Translations under genes and position numbers: made by a program | The notes under the pieces: generated by a model | Databases searched by the model: none | The model's input: the letters and a program-made list of their open reading frames with translations, nothing else | Told to the model about the DNA's origin: nothing | Origin: Paragordius varius | Taxonomy: Eukaryota > Nematomorpha | NCBI GenBank assembly: GCA_964247055.1 | Contig: OZ176055.1 | Span: 8,680,001 to 8,744,000, forward strand | Length of the DNA stretch: 64,000 nucleotides | Direction of reading: 5' to 3' | In this document: piece by piece, positions 41,129-52,100 of the stretch | Layout of the letters: each line of letters opens with the position of its first letter | Position numbering within the stretch: the first letter of the stretch is position 1

Positions 41129-44100
41129 ATGATGGAAAAATTTGAAAATATATTATCATCACCCAGTGTCTCAAATATAATATTGGAGTCACGCTATAAA
41201 TATTATTTAAAGGGTATAAATGATTATCATTTCCAACGAGGAATTCTTTTTACCCAATTAATCAATAATACTGTTCTGGAGGACTTAGAAGCTATCAATA
41301 TATCAGAAAAAGATGTTATAATATTAACCTATCCAAAATCGGGTAATTATCTATTTTTTATAATTTTCTAAAAAATATCACGCAATGATAGAACAACTTG
41401 GAAACTAAAAAACTTTTGAAAGGGTTTTATATATTGGTAGTGACACTAGATCGTATTTTAATTAATATTATTAAAAAACTGCTGAAAGAGATGTTATATA
41501 AATTCATTCTTCTATCCTAACGAAAATTATATGAATAACACTGCGTCTGGTGTCGAAGGATATTAAAATAACGTGACGAAATATACGTTTTATGATAAGA
41601 AAATGAATCATCTCATGATTCATTCGGTTTGGCCCTTACAAGTGATATGATAAAGCTATTTACACCTTTGTGGTAAGAGCTTCATATCAGAAAAAGGCAA
41701 AAGTTGAAAAGTCAAATCCCAAAAAATCTCTATTAAAAACTCCCTAAAAATAGCAATATTTTTAAAAAAAATTAATTTTAGATGTAAGCTCTGAAACTAG
41801 CAAATTGCATTTCTAAAAAAGGCTAATTTTCCTAATATACGGGCAAAAGTGCCGGGATTGAGCAATAATTGAATATTATATATATATATATATATAGTAA
41901 AATTTGACCTAAAAATATTTTTTAAAAAAATGGACACTTTGTACAAAACTTATATTTTTAGCAAATTTCGTTAAAGCGTATCTCATGCTATGTTGACACA
42001 TGATGGGAATGGTAAAAAAATGCTTTAAGATATTATAAAAACGCATAATAATTTGAATACTTTTTTATTTTTTTAGAATTTCAATTTAACACTTGGCAAC
42101 ACATTTCAGTTTGATTTTAATGAGTTGGATACGCCAGGCTTGTTTAAAATTAAAACAATATGGAATAAATTAAAACATGTCAAAAGTTTGCATTATATAA
42201 CATTATCAACCGAAATATAAAAAAAATAATAAAAAACACCTGCATTTATTAAGAGGTAACACCCAAAGGTAAAAATTTAGCAAACATGTCATGTCTGTAT
42301 AAGCTAAATATAAAAATGATTCAAAATATACCACTCTTTCTGTTAATATATATAAGGTGATTTTAATAAAAAAGTACACCTAATTTTGGCATAGAATCAA
42401 ATAAACACGATATTTTGCAAAAATGTTGTAAAATAAATATGGCGTCGAAGTAGTTTGATACGGAACTTTTTTCCAAAACTAAATTTTATTAATATATTTT
42501 GGCTTATTAAATTTTTATTATCAGGATAGTAGCATAAATTTTGGATGGAACCGTTTCCAATAGTTTTTTAAAAATATCAACCTAAATATTCTGGGCTATT
42601 TAGATAACCCAATTTGAATCGTAGTGTTAAATTGTTCACATTTAAATTTTCTGAAATTTTTGTAAAAAAACTCAATTTATATATAAAATAAATATGAAAA
42701 TAACCAAATATTTTAATCAAAATTCTGAGATGATAGAAATGTTCAGCATCATCGTATATAAAAAATGTTTTTATAATATCTTAAAGTGTTTTCTATGTCG
42801 TTTTCATCATCCCTCAACATAGTTTGACGTACACTTGAACAAAATTTTGCTAAAAAAATTAAATTTTTGAAAAAACTAATCATAATTTTAAATTTTTAGT
42901 TGATATTATAATTTAACATTATTTAAAATTTTTATCCCGCAATCCCGGCATTTTTGCGTTTATTTTAACACTTGGATACAACACAATCATTTCAGTCCTT
43001 CGATTTAAATTGGGGTGGACTGTTTAAAATTAAATAATTTAAAAAATATTGATTGAATTGAAACAATGGCAAAAATTTACACATATATAACAGTAATAAA
43101 CCGAAATATATAAATTTTATTCAAAAATATCTAATATTACTTATTTTTAGAAAACCTTAAGGTATTAATTTAGTCAACATGACATATGTGCATTAGCTAA
43201 AAAAATAATATAAAAATTAACCACTTTTTCTGTTTTTATCAATGTTAGATGGTGATTTAACTAAAAAATTAAAAATCAAATAACCATGATATTTTGCGAA
43301 ATTGTTGCATAAAAATGGCGCCGAAGTAGTTTGATATGAAATTTTTTTTCACAGCCAAATTGTATTTAGATATTTCAGCTTATTTAGATATTATTAGGAT
43401 AGAAGCATAAATATTAATTTAGACCGTTTCTTTCAAAATTTTTTAAAAATTTCAATTTAAATATAGTCTGGCGTGGTACCCCAATTTGAATCGCAGTGTT
43501 AAAAGCCAATTTTTTAAAAAAATTGGACTTTAAGAGGGCACATCTAAAAATTAAAAAGTTTTAATACAAATTTTTATATGTAGTTTATAATATAATTTAG
43601 TGATTTTGAAATGAAGCCTTTAGCTCTCTCTAAAAAAATTATTTTAAAAAACGTTCGCTCTTCTGATATCAAGCGAGCACTTAGCACAAAAGTGTAAATA
43701 ACTTTCAAATCACTCGTAAGAGCCAAAACCAAAAGCACCTTGATACTCCTAAAACATTTTGCTTCATATATATATTTCATCATGATAGTTTTTATGCTCC
43801 CCGATGGAGCCATATTTACGTCTGTGGTTTTCTTTAAGTGTTAAAGGTAAGATATTTAAAAAAGAACTGTTAAAAAAAATTTATTGATCAATTTTTTTAA
43901 AAATAAATATAAATCAAATTTATAAAATTATTTGATGGGCAATTGGAAATTATGTTATTATACAATCAATATTAAATAATAATTTAAGCAATAAAATTTG
44001 TTTTAATAAAACTATATGGGAACCTATTGGATTTAAAAACCGGAAACGAACTACTTCCGAATTTAGATTGTAACCGGGGTTTAAACCAAATGAAACCGAT

Positions 44101-47100
44101 TCCTGTTGAAACTAAGGACCCTGGTTCCGGTGTCATGTTGTTCTAATTCTGGTTCGAAACCCTGAAAATAACCCATATCGGTTTATTAAAAATTATAAGG
44201 TATGGTATTTTATAAGTGATCCTAGGGGATAATTTACATAAATATATTATAATCCATACCATTTAATTAATACTTGTTAATTTACGTGAAAATGTTACAT
44301 ATTCCAAAAACATTAGGGTACAGGTATATTCATAAGTTTTTAACGGTTTTTTATTAACTTATAATTTAAAGGGACATTTATTTATTATATTTAAAATAAT
44401 TTAAATCAGCTGCTACACATTTCGCTCATATCCCATGTAGTGCATAAAACCACAGAAAAGTAGATTGATTGTGGCAAACCGTTCGTCAAGCCATTTTCCA
44501 ACTTTTTCAAACTTATAAAAGGGTTGCCCTGCGAAGGTGCGCCCCATTGATGCAAAGTTGTATAAGTCAAATTACCGGTCAGGAGAATCCAGTGAATTCA
44601 GAAAAATCGCCATCGAAACGAATTTAAAGTCTCTTTCACTGGTTTTGTTGTGTGAGACGAAGCATTGTCTTGCAGAAAAATACTTGATCATGTTTTCTGG
44701 CTCATTCCAATTATTATAGATAAATGCATGGTTTTAAGGTATTTTAGCGATAATACTGTATATTGACAATTTGACGGGATTTCAAAGTTTTTAATACACC
44801 TACTGATCTGGTCCCACCTGACAAAGATCATGGTTTTCTTGCCGAAGCGATTTGACATTATTGTGGATATGAAAGCCAAGATTTTTTCGCTATGAATTTA
44901 CAAAATAATTTTTATCACCCTTCCCAATTCGATGCAAAAATAAGTTTTTTTCGTGACTTTGAAGCAAGATTTTACAAATTACTTTATTTTCGATTTGGCG
45001 CTCATTCAACTTATGTGGGACTGATTTAAAGAGTTAATTGGTATTCCCCAATGTTTGTAGACATCTGTTGGTTTTTGTGAATCTTGTAATGCTGCTGCCA
45101 ACCACCGTTAAGCTTCAGTTGGATAATCGTCTAATATGCCTTTGGTTGTCTTTGCAGTTGTGCGATTTATTAGAGCGCCCACGCTCTTTCACATGAAATC
45201 ATAACTTATTTCGAGACCATGTTTTTTATATGTTAATCGATAGAGCATGTTCATCATATGTGTCTGCCAGCAAACGATAACTTTCAACAGGCTATATCCT
45301 GATGGCAATACTTGAGGCAAATATATTTTTTGCCATAAAATTCGTCACAATTGCTGATTGATAAAAAGACGCTAGTTTTTGGTGAAGTCTACTTGTGTTT
45401 GTTGTCGTTTAATGTCAAAAGAACAAATGGTATGTATCAAATCATCGTCATTTCTTTTCAACGACATCTTCTCTTACTTAAGCCGGTAATAACTTTGACT
45501 ACACCTGGTATGAAAACTTTTTGGTATATAATATCGGAATAATTTATGGAATTAGAAAACAGTTACAATAAATAAATTTCATATAAATTTGAGTATTTAA
45601 AATTTTTTATAAAAATATATTTTTTTTACAATAATTTTAACTAAAATTAATTAAATTTGAGCCATTTTACAAAAAATTGAATCGGAACCATTTATTGACA
45701 AGCAAAAAGCAGGTGCCAGAGTTTCGTTTGGAGAGTTTCGGAAACGCTTTTATAGAACTGAGTTAAAAGGGGAAAACGACTTCAGACTGAAATTAACTGG
45801 TGAATAACATTATTAATAAACAGTCTAAATTTTTTATATATTTATACATATTCAGGTACAACATGGTTGTCAGAATTAATATCGCTTATTTTATCAAACT
45901 GTGAACCAGATAAAATTGCCAATACCGATGTGTCTGAGCGTGTAATGCGTTTAGAAGGATCACCCATAGATCGTCTAAATGAGAGAAATGGTGATTTTAA
46001 AATATTCCACAGCCACTTGCCTTACAATATGTTACCCGATAATTTTAGCAGAGCTAAAGTAATTAATTTACAAAATATGATCAACTACAAACATTTATTC
46101 CAAAAGAAAAGCTGTAAATTTTTTACATTGTATGTCCTCTTTTTAAAATTATTTAGATTATTTATTTGGTACGTAATCCAAAGGATGTGGCTGTGTCCTA
46201 TTACCATCACCACAGAATGGCAAAACATTTGGGCAATTTTGATAAATCATTTACGGAATTTCTTAGCCTATTTATGGAGGAAAAGGGTGAGAATATGATA
46301 GCTTATTTTCTAATAATTAATAATTAGGATAATTGCTTAAATGATCCAGCATGTGAAAAAATAAACAGTAGATACTTAGGAAAATATTTAATTGAGGATT
46401 TTAAGGAGAAGTTTTTTAAAAAGTGTCTACGAATCCAAAAATGAATTCATTATAGATCAGCATATACCATAAAATGCTAAAATTATAAAAACTACAATAT
46501 TTTAATTAATCATGATCTTCTTTTAAATATTTCGTTAACAAAATTAATATAGTATGATTGTTTCATAATAAAGTTAAGTGAATTATTTAGATTTTGATAT
46601 AACTACAATATATTTTAGTTCATTGGGTATACATTAATTTATTTCTCGTAACTTGTATTTTTTAGTTTGTATGGGATCCTGGTTTGACCACGTGCAATCG
46701 TATTGGAACCACAAAACCAATATTAATTCATTATTCCTGCGTTTCGAAGATATGAAAAAAGTAAATATTTGAGGATTGATAATGAACATCAAATGGAGGC
46801 GTTAGATTGCAGAAAACATACCAATTGATTTGTATTGGCCATCATAACTGTTTCTCATTTAATATAGTTAACATATTTTTTAAAATTTAATCAATCTGTT
46901 AGCATTAAAAACAATAATCAATTAAAATATAAATGAAAAAAGGGATGAGTTTTTTTAGGTTTCAAATTTTTAAGTAAACTTGGAAATGGCTTTGAGAAGC
47001 AACATTAATAATATACCTCTTTACTAAGATAAAATCGTGGTTACAAAAATCATATCGTTTGATATTAAATCATTAGTAGCTATTCTCTCAGTGGCTGGTT

Positions 47101-48356
47101 ATCTTCTGAAATTAACCAGTCAAAATATAAACTTATGTTTATGTCGTAAAACATAATAATGAAAGAAAACTTAGATTAGAAAATTTGTAAAATAATTTTA
47201 CCAAATTTTAGTGCAATTCATATTAGTTAAATGTTATATAAATTTGGAATCGGTGTGCTTAATTTTTTATTTTTTTACAAATGTTGTATTCATAAAAAAA
47301 TGTAACCGTAATTATATACACTTCATGATTTAACCCTTTTTGACTGGGTCACTGCAAAGCGTGATGGGTAGAGCGACTAGAAACCCAATTTAAATTTTAT
47401 CAAAAAATTTACCACCATTTTATATATATTTACTAATTATTGCAAATATATTGATTTATTTATTTATAGGATTTACCCCATGTTATACGGGAGTTAAGCC
47501 AATTTCTTGATTTAAACGTAACTGAAGACCAAATAGAGCTTGTGGCAACCCACTGTTCATTCGAAAATATGAAAATTAACGCCAATGTTAACCGCGATAC
47601 AGTCCCATTATTTGATAAAAGCAAGAGTACGTTTATGAGAAAAGGTTTGTGAATATTGCTAAAGAGTCGTTAATATATACAAACTAAAGTAGAATCTAAG
47701 AAAATTTATTACTAATACTTTTATAATTTTTTAGGTATCACTAACTATATGTTTATCAAGTAAATCGATACTAATGCCATTTAAAAAAAAACGTTTTTTA
47801 ATAAGTACGAAATTAAGTATAGCGTACTTAAAATATACCGGAATAAAAAGAAATTAGCCATTTCTATCTTTTTGTTTAATTCTTTAATTAAATTCAGTTT
47901 AATACCGGGTTTATTACTAGTGAAAACACAGAAACCGTTTATTTATGGTTAACCAACCCCACGCGATTTTTATTTTAAATGAAATTCAATAATGTTAAAT
48001 GCGGAGAGCCTCACATTTATTGAAATATCCTTTTTAAAAAATTGAATGGCTTTAAGCACTCATATGCTATGATTGGTCGCAATCGGCATTCGAGTTGGAA
48101 ATTGTATTAGCCCAACAGTTTGCCCTTAAATATTTTTATAAATTTTTGTCTGCAAAAAAAATTACTGATACTTTTTTAAACCTTTTTTATTTTTCTAAAC
48201 AAAATAATTTTAAACATTTATAGCTTATATTTGGGGTTTATAGGGGAAATTGGAGATTGGAAGCACTACTTTACACCGACAGAAAGCGATTTGTTTGATC
48301 TGCTCTACCAATATAAAATGAAGAATATTGATCTTGATGATATGATTTACGAATAA
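41129..48356 (+). CDS. Cytosolic sulfotransferase
   Basis: Transfers sulfonate from PAPS to a hydroxyl or amine of a small molecule in the cytosol. Exons: 41129-41342, 45856-46058, 46157-46286, 46666-46760, 47470-47644, 48244-48356. Phases agree and give 309 aa, typical of the family. The 5'-phosphosulfate loop is TYPKSGTTW (67-75), split by intron 1 inside the SG codon pair. The catalytic His is H125 in FHSHLP. The 3'-phosphate site is VRNPKDVAVSYY (144-155), and the C-terminal nucleotide motif is RKGEIGDWKHYFT (from 271). The start is a double ATG at 41129 and 41132. Intron 1 is 4.5 kb and contains a large foldback repeat and a dead mariner. All catalytic motifs are intact, so it should be active. 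The acceptor substrate cannot be read from sequence. Insect relatives act on steroids, catechols or retinoids. Confidence 0.94.
41560..43830. repeat. Large composite foldback element, family F, copy 1
   Basis: The outer arms (about 41600-42060 and 42700-43810) are inverted: AAGAGCTTCATATCAGAA pairs with TTCTGATATCAAGCGAGC, and CTTACAAGTGATATGA with TCAAATCACTCGTAAG. Inside, a direct duplication of about 550 bp repeats with an offset near 870 bp (compare 42080-42640 with 42950-43500: TTAACACTTGG, then ACCGAAATAT, then TGGCG-CGAAGTAGTTTGATA). No transposase frame is visible. It lies in intron 1 of the sulfotransferase gene. Confidence 0.65.
44400..45550 (-). mobile_element. Dead mariner transposon, copy 1
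   Basis: The minus strand carries broken pieces of a mariner transposase in the right order. Near 45290-45240 there is a VESYRLLADTYDEH-like N-terminal stretch. At 44850-44805 comes NRFGKKTMIFVRWDQ, then a degraded SHTTKPVKETLNSFRW block near 44655, and FEKVGKWLDERFA near 44515. Stops and frameshifts separate them, so no active enzyme is made. Terminal repeats were not delimited, so the ends are approximate. Confidence 0.75.
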
Positions 48357-49196
48357 AAAAAGAAAATCACCCAATTCAATTTTAACCCTTACGATTTATG
48401 CAGATAATAACGTCTTTATAATATAAATAACATATCACACCTGTTAATATTTTTATTGTCCAAATTAATCACCCGCATTAAATGTATATTTTAGTTTTCC
48501 ACCATCAATTAAAATAAATATTTCCGGACCCACAAAATTAAAAAGCATATCTTTTTCGGTTATTACGTATTATTCAAAATTATAATTTATATTAAGATAA
48601 TCTGCTATTGTCTATTACGTTAAATAAAAATTAATTTGGTCTGGTCTCTATATAAAATTTTATACATTCTTTTTTTATTCTTCTTAAGGTGTGTAAATAT
48701 TGATAATAGCATTAAAGCAAGCGATGCGCATTAATATGTTACGTTACATAGTGACTAATTAACCTTTTAATCCCCCTACCCCCTCTCCATTTCTCTACTT
48801 AATGCTGAGCTAAAACGTTCAAGTTTAAATTTTATTGCATAAACTTGCTTAGAATAATAATAAAATGAAACATTGGTATTGACTACTTAATCGCTAATAC
48901 GATGGATAAATTATATTGTCATCACAATTAAAATTAAAACTGATTTTACGTAATTAAAAAAATAACATTGTTACTCTAAATGCATTTTTCGACCTTGAAC
49001 TAGAAGACAATCTTTCCGGCTCTAATGGCTGTTTATTGAAATAAATCTTACTCTATTTGCATAAATGGGTCATTTTCTTTTTAATTAATGTAAATACCTA
49101 CCTATTTTTAATAATGAATATTGTACTCACAATCTATAAAAGGTCGATGGATAACAACTTTAATTAGTTTGTAAAGTTTATGTGCGTGAGAGAGAA
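48357..49196. other. Spacer between sulfotransferase and trunk/PTTH-like genes
   Basis: It holds the sulfotransferase 3' UTR and the upstream region of the next gene. There is a TATAAAAG box at 49135-49142, about 55 bp before the ATG at 49197, which could be a core promoter. No other gene is seen. Confidence 0.5.
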
Positions 49197-52100
49197 ATGG
49201 TTATAATCAGGGGATATATGATCATTGTATTCTTAATTGTGCTTTTATTAATTACACCTTCTAATGGCATCCGGATATATCCCTTTCTTGAAAATGAAAT
49301 TTTCAATCGCGAAATGTTTGCAGAGGAAATGCCGTTATGGAGAAAAAATGGTCATTACGAAATCAAGCGTTCACGGGGATTAGACGAATTGCCGATGAAT
49401 GATAATATTCAGTCTGTACCTGGAGCTAAATGCTTATCGATTCCAATGAATAAATTGGATTATTATATGGCTACCCTTTGGCTATTTTGGATTGGTAACA
49501 GTGATCCCGGTGACCATGTATTTTTCTTACCGGATGAAATGAAGTTTGTCAAAAATCCCGATTACAATCCATACATGGTACAGCAACTCGAAAAATTCAA
49601 GTCGGGTGAAAGTAATTGGCATAAAATACTGAATATACATAACCTTTTTAATCATCAGCAGCCAAGATCTCAAAAAGATCGTATTCGACGGTCTCTTCGA
49701 TCGCCATCATTGGATCCTTCGGAGCAGAATCTAATGGAAACGGTTTATGCCCTTTTATCTGACCTGAAGACAAAAAATGTTAAATACCGCAAAAATTCAA
49801 TGATCATTCAAAATCGAACGACCCCTTATGAAAGGTTTGAGCTTTTTTAACTATATAAATATATCATATTAAGGGTTTTCAATGGTGTTGCTTAAACATT
49901 TGGTGCCCGCTCACTGGCAGAGGGTTTTTGTGGAAAAAATAAGTAAAAGGATTAAACAAACTGGTAAAAGAGTTATTGGAATTAGTTTTGATTATGACCA
50001 ATTAATAAAACATTAATTTTTATATTAGACCACGGTTTTCAGGTTTAAATGAGCATTAGGGGTTTAAAATAGTGGCTCATGTCGGTATGTACAATAATTT
50101 AATTATATTTTGGTTAAAGTAGAAATTCATAGCAACTTTATTATATAAATTCTGTAAATATCAGGTGTAGTCATAGATTATAATGTTTATGGTAAAAAAA
50201 CATGTAATTTTGAAAGGAAACAATTATTTATTTTATTCAAAATATTTTATATCACTTCTACACATTTTGCCCATCTCTCTGGTAATAATGGAATTGACTG
50301 CCAAAAACCATTTATCATGTCTTTTTTCAGCGCCTCCAAAATTATGGATGCGCTGCTCTATGAGGGCTAGCCTCATTTGAGTGAATCATTAGTCAGATGG
50401 CGCTGGGGAGGAATGTTAAGCGGGTGCAAAAAAATTCCCATCGAAGTGTTTTTAAATAGCCTTTCACTGGTTTTGGGGTGTGAGACGGATCATTCTCATG
50501 CAGCAAATATTTTGCTATATCTTCTGGCCAATTCCGTTGTTTTCCCATTATAATTGGTTTAATCGGGGATAGTTTTGTGTATTCACTGTTTCACTGGGTT
50601 TCAAACGTTAATAATACATTATTCCTTAGCCTCACCAGACACAGAGCACAGTCTTCTTGCCAAAGCTTGGCAGGTGAAAGCCACGAATTTTTAAATTTGG
50701 ATATATAAAATAAAGCCATCTCTTATAACCCGTCCCAATTCGAAAGAATGATACTTATCCTGACGACATTCATTCAAATTGTGTTGGAGACATTTACCAA
50801 GTTTATTGGTCTTTTTCCTCGTATGCTATTGATTGTTTTTTGTGATGTAATAATTCTGATATTTTTTTTAAGTTTGAGTCGGGTCATCATCCAATAACTC
50901 TTGCCCTTTGGCGTCTTTGCAGTGTGTAATCTACCAGAGCGCTCACGCACTTTCACGTGAAATTATAACTTTAAATATTTTGAGACCATATATCATATAT
51001 GAGCGAAAGAAAACTTTCACCATATGTTTCTGCCAGCAAACGATAACTTTCAACAGTCTTTTTTATGGCAATGGTTGCAGCAAATTTTCCTTTTTAGCCA
51101 CAAATTCCGACATGATTGAGTGATAAAAAATTATAACGTTACTTGTGGTCAACTCAACTTGTAGGTGTTTGTCGGTTAATATCAGATTAACAAAATGGGA
51201 TATGTATCAAATTAATCTACCTTAAAATTCAATCAAAATCTCCGTTCACCTTCTAAATCTTTTTTTGAAGGAAATATGTATATTTAAGCGATATTTGGTT
51301 TCAAACAATAAAATTATAAGATGTAGAAAGAGCGGTTCCAACTATGTAATATATCATAGTTCGAGCAAGAATTAATAGTATTAAATTCGCTTTTGCAGTT
51401 TGCTGAATTTTAATATAATTTCAATGTGTTGAGAGCTTACATATAAACATTTGTAGGGCACAATATCGGCTTTTTTGCGTTGATATTAAGCCCACTGCAT
51501 ACACGGGTTTCAAAAATATTTAACTTTTGGAGTATAAAATTTATAACAGGCAATATTTTCCTTTTAGATATAATTTTAACATACTAGCAAAATAATTTGG
51601 TTTCAGGCATTTTGATTTAGTTAAAAATAATATTTAGCATGAAGTGGGCTAAGTTTGCGATTCAGAGCAACAAACACGATAAGTGTAGAAATATCTTCCC
51701 CAAATGATTCGTATTAAAATCATTACTATAAGAATCCTGATATTCTTTACCATATTCAAAACAACGACTTATATTCATTATAAAATAATAATAATTTAGC
51801 AATGCATATTTAAAAATATAATACCACAGATCAGTTTTTAATTTAAATTTCTAATTCGGTGTGTTATAGTACTAACCTTACTTATTTTATACGACGCCAA
51901 AACATTTTAAATTTAAATATTTTAGGAAATACCATGGGTCATTTTAAAAATATACGCTATGGTATTTTAGACACATTATCAAAAATTTTGATGTATTGTA
52001 AAAAAATATCCGGCATTTTTTCTAAATTTTTCATAGTTCATTACTAAAAAACTGGCAACTCAAATTTCACTGATAAAAATATATACAATTAACTAAATAA

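Noticed and set aside
44040-44170. Slightly GC-richer block with repeated GGAACC/GGTTCC motifs
   Set aside because: No frame, fold or family could be supported; likely a decayed repeat.
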